NCBI GenBank assembly: GCA_961205875.1
Contig: OY540821.1
Location: 8,432,001 to 8,496,000, forward strand
Reading direction: 5' to 3'
Source: Sialis fuliginosa
Lineage: Eukaryota > Arthropoda > Insecta > Megaloptera > Sialidae
DNA: 64,000 nt
Part shown: piece after piece, positions 1 to 10,205 of the stretch
Layout of the letters: the number at the start of each line of letters is the position of its first letter
Position numbering within the stretch: the first letter of the stretch is position 1
Position numbers and translations under genes: made by a program
Notes under the pieces: model-generated
Databases searched by the model: none
What the model was told of the DNA's origin: nothing
Seen by the model: only the letters and a program-made list of their open reading frames with translations

Positions 1-507
1 TTTAATAAAAATGTGCACATAAATTATATACATGATAAATATTTACAGCGTTGGACTAAGGGGTTATTTATATTTAATACTATATAACTATTACCCGTGA
101 CTTCGTTCTCGTAGAATTTAGATTATTGAAAATAGCATCATGACGTGAAGATAGAGTTAGACGAGCAATAATATTACCAGCAATATTATATTTTCCATGG
201 ATACACAAATATTACCCTGTGTAATGTATAACCACACTCAGTAATTAAGGTTATTAAACTATATAGGTTGTCTCATAACTAAGTATATGAGCAGGGGGGG
301 GGATGCGTGTGACGTCATTAGCCGTCTTATGTCAAATTGAAAATATGAATAAATGTTAACAATTAGTAGTTTACATGGATTTTATAACTTTGCTCAGCAA
401 TGATGATATTTATTTAAACAAATTTTTCAAATTACTGGCTTCAGATCCATGAAAATTACAATATTATTGCCTGTCTAACTTTAATTTTAGATTAAGTAAA
501 TAATACA
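1..507. other. AT-rich intergenic DNA, no gene
   Basis: I see no coding exon here. A short stretch at 90-120 (TTACCCGTGACTTCGTTCTCG) resembles the head of the RTE-like repeat found complete at 15668-15895, so it may be a decayed head or the separated front of the copy at 508-774. A run of G lies at 294-302. Confidence 0.5.
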
Positions 508-774
508 GATTTCTGTTATGATAGTCGATAAGGTTTTTAGTTTCGCATTTACACGCTAGATATCTATGCAAAAAATGGCACAAATGCGTACAAATGTCAC
601 ACAAGCATTTAAAAAAAATCTAATAAATTTTTCGGGATACAAAGTAGCCTATGTCCTTCCTCAGGATGCAAGCTATCTCCCTGCCAAAATTCATCAAGAT
701 CGGTTCAGCAGTTTAGCTGTGAAAACGTAACAAACAGAGAGACATATTTTCGCATTTATAATATTAGTATGGAT
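508..774 (+). repeat. RTE-like interspersed repeat fragment
   Basis: The stretch reads TCGATAAGGTTTTTAG, then TTCGGGATACAAAGTAGCC, CAAGATCGGTTCAGCAG and ends in CGCATTTATAATATTAGTATGG. The same ordered blocks occur at 15668-15895, 29290-29495 and 46308-46536. This 3' block is very common in moth and butterfly genomes and is usually assigned to RTE-type non-LTR elements; that assignment is from memory of the family, not from a search. Confidence 0.7.
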
Positions 775-989
775 TAATAAAAATTAAAGCAATACTTAAT
801 TCTGTAAGATTTGCTTTTGAATTTAATACAGTGATATTTTAATATATTAGATATATTTCATAAACATCACCTGTTTTAATACCGCGCTTAAGCTATACTG
901 GCAATAAACGTCATAGAACTAAATGGCATATAAGTTTGATACCCCTTTTCAAAGTGCTTGTTAATTAATTTTTACTTATTTATTTACAA

Positions 990-1360
990 TACGTATAACT
1001 GACTTCAAAAAAAGAAGAGGTTCTCAATTTTTTATGTATGTTCCGACATAACAAACATTCACTAATTTTTGTTTGTTTGAAAGAGTATACTCCCGATGTG
1101 GTCCCATATTAATTTTATCATAATCTAACCATGGACTCCGAAGACGCCACTCAAAAGAGAAAAATAAAAACTTTTTTAGAAAAAAATAAAACCGACTTAA
1201 AAAAAATACTGAAAAGTATATAATAATTACACAAAATTTAACAATTTTTGAAGACGGTGCCTGGCCAATTAAAACTTTTTATTAAAGAAACGACTTCAAA
1301 AACTGTTAAATTTAATTATTATCTATATACTTTTCGTGGTATTTAAAAAAATATTTTTAT
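990..1360 (+). repeat. CCGACTTCAAAA-family dispersed repeat
   Basis: It contains GACTTCAAAAAAAGAAGAGG, AAAGAGTATACTCCC, an ACCGACTTAAAA block, TTTTTGAAGACGGTGC and a closing TACTTTTCGTGGTA. Similar ordered blocks are at 4258-4395, 8021-8360, 11257-11600 and 57588-57875. The repeated GACTTCAAAA/TTTTGAAGTC pairs make it internally foldable. It looks like a non-autonomous element; its class is not clear to me. Confidence 0.7.
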
Positions 1361-2690
1361 ATAAATATAATTTGTAAATGTTTTAATACGCCTCTGTGTA
1401 TATTATCTGTTGTAAATATATCAATGTGCGTATTGTTCGTGCAGCATACCTTTCACTCTGTCCCATCTAACCGAATGGGCAGTTTCACAATAATGACAGA
1501 GAGAAAAAATAAAGCAAATGTATCAAGAAAAACGCCTATAGTAAGATATGTCGAAATATTAAATAGGTGGTCAAGACATACTCCACCCAACGTATGTGTG
1601 TTTGTATGTGTGAGTGTGTGTATGTGTGTATTCGTTGTCAGATGGTAATCTCTCACCGCCGATATGTGAATATCAGTGGCGTGCTTGAATTAAAATAATA
1701 ATAATAAAATGTTTCGCGTTTGTTCAGTCATTGATGTCTCCAATTATTTCTGTTATATTGTATGATCGATATTTTATTGATTTTAATAAAAGTTAGATAC
1801 TTCAGGGTTTGAATTTATGTATTTTATTATAAAAGTAGTTATATATATAGATAATGTATAATAAAAAAAAAAATTTCAATATCTTACAATAAAACATATT
1901 TTTAAGTGTTTTAAAATTTTTCTGTATAAGAAATAATTAATAAAATTTCAATCATTCTTAGAAAATACTGACTTGACAGTCCTATTTGTTTATAGCGATT
2001 AATATATAACCATATACTGTATAAGAGTAAAATTAATTGTAATATATTTTATATTATCGAGTTTCTAATAAAATTTTATTCATGTAAATTTATTTTATTA
2101 TAAAAACAATATTAAAGAGATTTAAGATCATTACTTAAAATATATCTAATGTGAGGAATTTTCAAGCGATAAAATAAATACGCCAATAAAAAAAGAAATT
2201 AACTTATTAAATATTACCTACGTTGAAATTATATACGACAATATTTCTAAGTATCAATTAATTTACTTTAAAAAAATCTCACTTTTGTTTTTAATGCATA
2301 TATCAGTTATAATTTCACTTTATATTTTAATAATCCATCAATATAAAAATTGGCAGCATTCTGTAGAACCGAAAACACGTTAGATAACTTTCGTTTTCAT
2401 AATAAATGCTCTAGAAAAAGATATTAAACTTGGCACTCCCTCGCGGTACGCCATTGTCTGTATATGTGAATGTTTAAGATTGATTTACATTAGCGTTACC
2501 AAAAAGAGATAAAGTTTCATCATTGCGCTGTCTCTCTCTTACTTTCCGAACACCGTGAATTAATTTAAAGCGATTTGTTTCAGAAATACAGGACCGAGGT
2601 CTTAGATATTATGTCTATGTTCCCCTCTCTCTGACGGGGTGGATTTTAAATTCCCGCCCTTTTCACAATTACGTAACAACACTGCAAACG
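1361..2690. other. Intergenic DNA with a (GT)n tract
   Basis: No gene seen. A degenerate GTGT/TATG microsatellite occupies about 1590-1640 and produces short spurious reading frames on both strands. The remainder up to the cuticle-gene promoter is AT-rich unique-looking DNA with no motif I recognise. Confidence 0.5.
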
Positions 2691-2697
2691 CGATCAG

Positions 2698-2730
2698 TAT
2701 ATAAGGCAAAACTGAAAATTATTAGTCAGT
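2698..2730 (+). promoter_or_regulatory. TATA box and initiator of cuticle protein gene
   Basis: TATATAAG at 2698-2705 is followed by an arthropod-type initiator TCAGT at 2726-2730, whose A (2728) lies 30 bases from the start of the TATA box. That is the standard core-promoter spacing. A 36-base 5' UTR would follow before the ATG at 2764. Confidence 0.85.
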
Positions 2731-2763
2731 TAACTGTGAAGTTTTCAAATACAATATATCAAC

Positions 2764-3769
2764 ATGTTCAAGGTAAGAACACAGTGTTGGTGATTACATT
2801 GTTGTGAATTCTTGTGTTATATTACTCAAGTGATTGTTACAAAAAACATATGTTTTTAATTCGGAACAATTTAAGTTAATTGTTACGTTTTTAAATATTT
2901 AATTTTTTGTGTGAAACTCAAATAAATAATTATGTTTTCAGCTTTTCGTTTTCACCACCTTGGTCGCTCTCGCTCACTGCGGAGGTCCAGCTTCATACAG
3001 CATCTCATCTGCCGCCCTCGACTACGGTAGCATTGGAACAACCCATGAACAAACCGTCAAGGGATACGGAGGACAGAACGTTCTCTCCACATACTCCAAA
3101 CAAGTAAACAGCCCACACTCATCCGTCAGCATCTACAACTCCAAAGCCAGCAATGATGCCGTATCTTACGCTCATGCTCCAGCTTACGGTTACGCCGCCG
3201 CTCCAGTAGCTCACTACGCTCATGCCGCTCCAGCCGTCGCCACCTACGCTCACGCTCCAGTCGTAGCTAAGACCTATGCCGCTCCAGCTTACAGCTACGC
3301 TCACGCTGCCCCAGCTTTGAGCTACGCTCATGCCGCTCCAGCCGTCGCCACCTACGCTCACGCTGCTCCAGTCGTCGCTAAGACTTATGCTGCCCCAGCT
3401 TACAGCTACGCTCATGCTGCCCCAGCTTTGAGCTACGCTCATGCCGCTCCAGCCGTCGCCACCTACGCTCACGCTCCAGTCGTCGCTAAGACTTATGCTG
3501 CCCCAGCTTACAGCTACGCTCACGCTGCCCCAGCTTTGAGCTACGCTCATGCCGCTCCAGCCGTCGCCACCTACGCTCACGCTCCAGTCGTCGCTAAGAC
3601 ATACGCTGCCCCAGCTTTGAGCTACGCTCATGCCGCCCCAGTCGCTGCCTACTCTCACGCTCCAGTCGCTGCCTACTCTCACGCCCCAGTCGCTGCCTAC
3701 GCTCACGCTCCAGTAGCTACCGTCGCTCATGCTACATTCTCCGGATTGGGAGCCAGTTACGCTTGGTAA
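2764..3769 (+). CDS. CPF/retinin-like, Ala-Pro-His-Tyr-rich cuticular protein
   Basis: Two exons, join(2764..2772, 2942..3769), give 278 residues. Exon 1 encodes only Met-Phe-Lys before a phase-0 intron, the classic layout of insect cuticle genes, and the ATG is set by the TATA/initiator upstream. Residues 1 to about 16 form a signal peptide ending near Ala14-His15-Cys16. Residues about 22-65 hold a conserved-looking block (VKGYGG, STYSKQV, SSVSIYNSK, NDA) like the CPF/CPFL or retinin-type motif of secreted cuticle proteins. The rest is low-complexity YAHAAPA/AYSYAHAAPALSY repeats. The product is a structural component of exoskeleton secreted by epidermis; it lacks the chitin-binding Rebers-Riddiford motif, so direct chitin binding is not predicted. 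It is richer in G/C at third positions than the rest of the window. Poly(A) signal AATAAA is at 3901-3906. Confidence 0.9.
3227..3661 (+). repeat. In-gene tandem repeat of about 108-111 bp
   Basis: The block beginning GCTCCAGCCGTCGCC starts at 3227, 3335, 3446 and 3554, giving periods of 108, 111 and 108 bp; the extra 3 bp is one added Ala codon. Each unit encodes about 36 residues of the YAHAAPAVATYAHAPVVAKT type. Near-identity between units indicates recent unequal exchange or gene conversion. Confidence 0.85.
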
Positions 3770-3909
3770 TTTATTTGAATGTGTGTAAATGATGTGATGT
3801 ATTTTAAATTTCCTACAAAATTCTAGATGTACTGTAGTATTACTGTACTCTTTCTGTATATTTCTTGAAAACTTTACCATGTACCTATTTATTTTTATTT
3901 AATAAATAT

Positions 3910-5047
3910 TACAACAAATAATACATATATGTTTATTTATTTTTCATCTTTATGAAAATTAATATAGGCACTTATAACTTGTAAGCAGGTTATATTTATT
4001 TATGATAAATATAGTTTTCTGTAACCCCAAATTAAAATATATTAGTGCAAAATTAAAATCAATGGTTTCTTTATTTTAACACAAACTAATAATAATTTAA
4101 AAACCACGTAGGTATATTAATTAATTTAAAATGTTTTCAAATTAATTCATATATTTGCATATTAAAAATTATTACATTCGGTCATTTTTATGAAATATTT
4201 AAAAACATCGAAAAGTTGCTAATTATTTGAGAAAAAATGTAAAAGTGGGATAGTCAGGTTTTCTATTAAATAATAATAAAATAAAAAAAAATTTAAGAAA
4301 AAAATAAAACCGACTTAAAAACCCTAAAAATACTTAAAAGTATAATAACAAAATTTAACAGTTTTTGAAGTCAGTTTTATTTTTTAATTTTTTAAAAAGA
4401 TTTTCAAATCTTGAATTGTGAGTCAAATTAAAACAACCGAGCATGACCGTGCGTGAGTACATTTTTCTCGTCCCTGAGTACATATATTTTGAAGATAATT
4501 TTTTTTATAAACTTATATGATCTTTTTTTAATATTTGAACTAATAATGCATAAATATAATAATGTTTTAAAACGAATTTTGGCATTAAAAAGTTCAGTAT
4601 AAAAAAAAATATCGAAGCACATTCATATGGTCAGTATGGCCAACTTTACCAAAACACCAAAAAAGATTTATTAATGCACTGTAGCTTTATTTTCTTATTG
4701 TTTTGTGTGCTATTACTTGTACTAGAAATGCAGTTAAAAAGAAATAATATAAATATAAAATATACACATACTATATTGCACTTAAAAACATTAAAATTTC
4801 ATTTCAAGATTTCATTTACAACAATTACATTAAATCGTGTCACGAGCGTGAGTAAATCGTATCATGGGTGTGCGTAATCGTGAATACTTTTTTTTTAACC
4901 GTGAGCGAGCGTGCGTGATCGTGAACAAAAATTACTCACCGCACCCAGCTTTAAACAAACAAAAAACATATTTGTCGGAGTTATGCCTATTGATTGAATT
5001 GAGAACTTCAGTTAAAAATAAAACAGTAATATATTCTATAATTTCAA
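3910..5047. other. Convergent intergenic spacer
   Basis: No gene seen between the 3' ends of the two convergent genes. A partial CCGACTTCAAAA-family repeat is at 4258-4395. Around 4436-4480 and 4838-4930 there are degenerate repeats of GTGCGTGA/GTGAGCGAGCGTG type that I cannot assign. Confidence 0.5.
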
Positions 5048-5103
5048 TTTATTTCCATACACCAAAAATATACATATAAGTAGGGGACAAATTTTCAATA
5101 TAT

Positions 5104-7235
5104 TTAATCGACATTGCTTGTGTAACCATTAGCGTGAACAGCTTGGTCGTTACTATTAAAGATAGTATTGAACCCTTTACTTCCAGAGTTGGAGTTGTAA
5201 TAGTTTCTGAATGTAGATGGACTGGAGTATTCTTGGTCATATGGGTAGTTGAGATGATTTTCTGTGTTGTACCCTTGGTTGTAAGAATCGTACGCGCGTC
5301 TGTAGTAATTAGGGTAGGAATATCTGTAGTTAGTGGGGTATCCTTGGGGTTGGTGGACATTGTAATAACCATGTTCGTCTTCGTTGGTGTACCCCAGACT
5401 TCTACTTGCTGGGTATTGGTCGTATCCGTTTTGGTAGTCGGTGAAAGGTACGACGCTAGAATTAAATTACAATAACACATGATTCTTCGTTCATGGGTGT
5501 TATATTGGTAGTTAATTTAGGTGATGTTTCAGCACAGATTACAGTGAAATTCTTTAGAGTATACTTTTTAATATTGGTTTTGATGGAAAAATGAACTTTT
5601 TTTTAGAAAAAATAAAGTTCCTGGTTTAATCCTAGTACGAATCAAGAAGCCCAGAATCTTAATTGTATAAACATATGTATATTCTAAATGAATTTGTCAA
5701 ATAAAATATGTGACTTTTTACAGTATCTGCTGCAAATGCAGTTTCTTTTAGATTTTCTCTACTACTGATTTATATGAGCTAATAATGCTGCCAGTGGCAC
5801 TACAAATGTTCTGATAATGCAACCGAAGACACTTTACTTTTCTCGATAAGGACCAATTTATGTCTCCAGTCGATTTGTGTTTGTATGCATATACAGGTGT
5901 TCCAAAAGTTCCTGTCTATTTTTATTAAAATTCGAATAAATGATACTGAATTACACTTAGACCTCACTTTGCGTCGGGGATACGTTCTTGATATTAAATT
6001 TTATAAACAGATGAATATAAAAATGCAATTAACAAAATATCATCTACTTTAGGGACATTCTGTACCTGGATGTAAATACAGGGGTGGCAGCAGTGCGGGT
6101 TATTTGGTGTCTAAATGATGTGGAGTATGCTGGTACCAGTGGCTGCACAACGGGGATGGCGACGTCAGCGGCGTACGCGACGGCCAACAGTAAACTAAAT
6201 AAAATCTAAAAAATATAAAAAAATATAAATATATGTATGTATCTGCATAAGTACCTGCCCTGATTGCCCCTATATAAATAATAATATATATTTCTATATA
6301 ACGGCAATAAAAGTATAAGCCTAATCAATAATAAAGCAATTTTTAGTCTATAATCATTTTTCATGCAATATTTTGATAGTTTTTAAAAATCCTAAGACTA
6401 TAGAAGGTTCTATGATATCTATCTATATTTCAGTATTAAGGAAGAATTTTCTATGATATGATTAATTAATAATATACCGGGTTTTCCAGACCACCCGTCC
6501 ACTATGTTTTACGCCTAAACTATTGAAAAAAAGTTATAATTTTAAATTAAAAATTTTATTAACAAAAGTTGTTAATTTAAAAATATTTTTTAAGATAAAG
6601 TACTAATTGATATATCATTCCATTAAAATTTTTTTAAATTATCCCCAATTGAAGTTTTGCATTTTTGATATGTCGCATATGACATTTTAAATTATCCAAG
6701 TCTCAAATAATCATGAATCATTAAAAATTTTGTTATTTCTACTTTCAAATAAAAATTTAAAAATAATATTTTATTGACATTTAACAAAACTAGAGCACTT
6801 TTAGTAAAACCCTAAAATTTGGGAACAAGTCGCCATATTTTCTAAACAATTGAATGTATGTTAATTTTTTTTTTACAAAAGTTTCTTACTTTTTTATGAT
6901 CTTTAAAATTATCTATTTTTGGATATACTATTTCATTTAATTTTGCTGAGAAACGGGCATGTACCCCTCAAACTACCCCCCAAGAGGGAGTTTTAGGGGG
7001 TTGAAAATATTTTCCTAAAATTCATTAGGGTCGATATACCTATATAATAAATTTTTTATCATAAAACTCTATCTTCAATAGTTTAGGCGTAAAAACATAG
7101 TCTGGAACACCTGGTATAAAAAAATCAATATAATTGTAGCAAATAATTAGCCAAAAATATTTACAATTTAAAATATAGAATCAATGTTTATTATACTTTT
7201 AAAATATTATACTATTAACTTACCTTAAACTGCAT
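5104..7235 (-). CDS. Secreted Tyr/Asn-rich small protein, unrecognised
   Basis: Three exons on the minus strand, complement(join(5104..5455, 6066..6205, 7224..7235)), give 167 residues. Exon 1 encodes Met-Gln-Phe-Lys before a phase-0 intron. Exon 2 completes a strong signal peptide (MQFKILFSLLLAVAYA, cleavage after Ala16) and a Val/Pro-rich stretch. Exon 3 is joined in phase 2 (AG|C, Ser51) and encodes a Tyr/Asn/Ser/Gln-rich tail with many YNQGY, YPTNYRYSY and NYYNSNS-type segments and no Cys. I do not recognise a named family. The tiny first exon and Tyr-rich composition fit an extracellular matrix or cuticle-associated protein. Exon boundaries all have consensus AG/GT ends. Poly(A) signal AATAAA lies at 5053-5048, about 50 bases past the stop. 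A different minus frame across the last exon is open but is a shadow. Confidence 0.83.
6477..7114. mobile_element. TA-flanked foldback MITE in intron 1 of the Tyr/Asn-rich gene
   Basis: Left end CCGGGTTTTCCAGACC and right end (read inward) CCAGGTGTTCCAGACT are inverted, both flanked by TA, and both lead into an inverted ACGCCTAAACTATTGAA block. The length is 638 bp, with no coding capacity. A truncated relative is at 34604-34880. TA flanks fit the Tc1/mariner superfamily. Confidence 0.75.
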
Positions 7236-7266
7236 TTTGTATAAACAATTATAGCAACAAACAACT

Positions 7267-7302
7267 AATGATAATTACAATCTGACAAACATCTTTTATA
7301 TA
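7267..7302 (-). promoter_or_regulatory. TATA box and likely initiator of the Tyr/Asn-rich gene
   Basis: Reading the minus strand, TATATAAA spans 7302-7295. A TCATTA initiator-like sequence has its A at 7269, 33 bases on; a TCAGA at 7285-7281 is closer than usual. The coding ATG is at 7235. Confidence 0.65.
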
Positions 7303-7309
7303 AAACGAG

Positions 7310-8020
7310 GGTGGATTATTTCAGATAGAATATATCAAATAGAAAATAAGGACACTTGTATATTTGAATAAGAACAACATATAACCCTTCCTCTTTTATT
7401 AAATAATAAACAAAAGAGAATGTAACGACAAAGGTAATTGTTATATGATATTTTCTTTAGTTCCCGTGTAACATTATATGTTCTATTTTTTTATCTTTAC
7501 TTCCAAATAATGACATTTAACTTAAAGTTCATTAAAATATTTTTTAACCAATCAACATATAATTTGTAAAGATGGTGCTGTCTTTAATGGGCCCCAGATC
7601 TAACATAAACGAAAAAACATCTGTTTTTTGTATTAAATTCAACTTACAACACAAAATATCAGTACGGAACTTCCGTGTAAATCGAAAATATACGTAAAAT
7701 TCCTTCATAAAAATATTCCATTGAAAGGGTTATATATACTGTGTGTTATTGTATGAAATAAAAATAAGAAAATACAGTAAAACTGAAAAATTATATTGGA
7801 ACAACAGAAATTGCGAGAATTCGATGGAAAAAATTAGAAATGGTTATATTTTTTTGTATGTCGTATTTTTTATTTTTTTTATTTATTCATGCAACGAACG
7901 GATCTAACACAGTAAATTCTGGTTCTGCATATTAACTTTCAGTTGCAGTGGCGTCGAATTTATATTAACGTTGAGGGTTAATAATAAAATGCATAGAATA
8001 ATTACGATTTAGTATTTTAA
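7310..8020. other. Intergenic AT-rich DNA
   Basis: I see no exon, RNA gene or recognisable element here. Confidence 0.4.
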
Positions 8021-8360
8021 CAGACTTCAAAATAGGAGGAGGTTAATTATAAATATTCTTTATATACAATATGTTCGGGTATAACTCCGACAAATAAGAA
8101 CCGATTTGGATGATTTTTTGTTTGTTTAAAAGAATATTTGTTAGAAGATACGACATTAAAAAAGGAAAAATAAAAAAATTTAAGAAAAAAAGAAAACCGA
8201 ATTAAAAAAAACTTTTAATAATATAAATTTAACTGTTTTTGAAGTCAGAGCCAAACCAATAAAAAACTTTTAATAAATAAAAAATAAATAAAACCGACTC
8301 CAAAAACTGTTAAATTTAATTATTATATAAGTACTTTTCAGTACCTATTTTTAAAAGTTT
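8021..8360 (+). repeat. CCGACTTCAAAA-family dispersed repeat
   Basis: Copy with GACTTCAAAATAGGAGGAGG, GGTATAACTCCGAC, TTTTTGAAGTCAGAGCC and a closing TACTTTTCAGTACC, matching the copies at 990-1360 and 11257-11600. Confidence 0.7.
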
Positions 8361-9093
8361 TTTGTTGATGTAAGAGAAAGTTTTTAGTCCCTGATATCAA
8401 AATGTCTGTATAACTCAAGAACCATAGAACCGATTTTAATGAAACTACATTTGCTAATTCAGCCTAAATAGTCGATTATATTTATAACATATGAAAATCA
8501 TTAAATATCTCAAAAACGACGCATTTTACGCAAAATTTCTAAGGGTAATCGTTTTGATTTTTGTATTAACATATTATATCCTTATCTCCATTTTCAGTGC
8601 AATTTTATTGTTTTTAATTTGAAGTACATTATAAATATTTTATCTATTATAGTGGATAATTACGAACGGTACTATATAGGGATATAAATAATGACCCCCC
8701 CCCTCTTGCAAAAGGCAGCTACTGTTTTTATATATATCGTATATGATTCACCTTTCACATTATCGTCTGCATTGGGGATAGAATTTTAAATTAAAAAATA
8801 TTACACAAATTACCTCTGTATATCGGTCGATGCTTACAACGCGAGTTATCGCTAGACAACTAAATTGAAAAATATTGCTCTATTAGTCAAATAGTTAATG
8901 GTGAAATGGGTTCTATACTTAATCAAAAGGCTTTAGCGGTGCGGGCATTACATTTTTTTTAGTATAATTTCTTATCTTGTATAGGTAATATTTATACACA
9001 TTAAATTTTTTTTTAGTTATAGATTAAAGTTAAAATGTTTTAAAGCTATATTAAAATTGACCTAGGAAATTGCCGTATTTTTTATTCCTTTAA
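8361..9093. other. Intergenic AT-rich DNA
   Basis: No gene seen. A short run of C at 8694-8702 is the only marked feature. Confidence 0.4.
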
Positions 9094-9435
9094 CGTACTG
9101 GCACCAGTCTCGGACAATACCCCAGTGTTGGATACTTGTTATAAATATTTGATGATATTTGATGACAGCCATTACTGAATCATAATCTATAGACACTTAA
9201 CTGTAAAACAGCTTAAGCTTAATTTGTGACAATCAGCCAATGGGTGTTAAAATGTGTGTCATAGTACTTATTTTTGTAATCATTAGCAAGTGACCATCAC
9301 TGGGTGCTCATTACTGGTTTTACTTTGTCCATAAATAACAAAATAAAAGTCTATAATTAAAAAAACAAATTGTATTTGCAGACTTTGGTAATTAAATTTA
9401 TTTAATAAAGATGTATTTCTTTCTTTTCTTGTACC
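9094..9435 (+). mobile_element. AGGTACTGGCACC-family MITE, right end missing
   Basis: The left end GTACTGGCACCAGTCTCGG and internal blocks (CTGAATCATAATCTATAGAC, AATCATTAGCAAGTGACC, ATTTAATAAAGATGTA) match the full copy at 14800-15224. The right terminal inverted repeat is absent. Confidence 0.75.
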
Positions 9436-9579
9436 TACATATTTTTATTTTTTTAAATTTTCTTTGTAACAAAAAGTACCTACAGTTTTCATGGATTTCG
9501 TGAATGGGTTGAAGTTAAAACACAAAACGTGAAAAATCGTACATATGTGTACCTTTCCTAATACATTTTGTAGCTCTGG

Positions 9580-10008
9580 AAATTGGCCTAACAGTGCCTG
9601 TACTGTTTTTATAAAAATTAATAATTTTTAGAAGAATTTGAAGAAAATATTTAAGAAAAATAGTTACTTTGAAAAAATAAACATCAACTATTAACGTTTG
9701 TCCTAAAATACCTTATTAAAGGTTTTCTGGGTTGCTGGATAAGGATTTGTTAGTTAGTTGCTGTCAAATAATCGATTTTGCTTAGAATTTTTAAAATTAA
9801 CATTGTTTATATTTAGCAATATTTTTTGCTAAATCGGGTTCAACAAATCGACAAAAAATTTAAAGATAAAAAAAAAGTTTACTCAAAAATTACAGCCTGT
9901 ACACTAATTTGAGCCAAAAAAGTCAGTTATGTCCCATTGTGCGCCGCCCCACTTGGTCTGGCGCCCCGGGCGATCGCCCTGGTTCGCTCCCGCCTAAAGC
10001 CGGCACTG
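9580..10008. mobile_element. Possible hAT-like element remnant
   Basis: The right end reads GGCGCCCCGGGCGATCGCCC followed by AAGCCGGCACTG at about 9996-10008. This G/C-rich, CACTG-terminated end resembles hAT non-autonomous ends with a CAGTGCCGG terminus. A CAGTGCCTG at about 9592 could be the left end. I could not confirm a target-site duplication, so the left boundary is uncertain. Confidence 0.4.
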
Positions 10009-10205
10009 CCAGTACTTTATATTGAAATTAAATTGTGAAACAAGTTTTTTCAATTAAATGCCTTGATTTTTTAATGTTAATTTTAATTAATGAATGTTTA
10101 TTTTATATTTATTAAATAATGATTATTTAAATTATATTATTTGTTTGGTGGCTTAGAAATATTTCTTTAATTAATAAGTTTGAGGAGTTGTATTACATAA
10201 CAAAT

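Noticed and set aside
3119..3880. 253-codon minus-strand reading frame over the cuticle gene
   Set aside because: It is the antisense mirror of the Ala/Pro/His/Tyr repeats (SWGSVSVAVSWGS-type), with no promoter or splice logic; the + strand gene explains it.
5049..5480. 143-codon minus-strand frame (Thr-rich)
   Set aside because: Off-frame shadow of exon 3 of the Tyr/Asn-rich gene; the other frame joins two upstream exons in phase and has a signal peptide.
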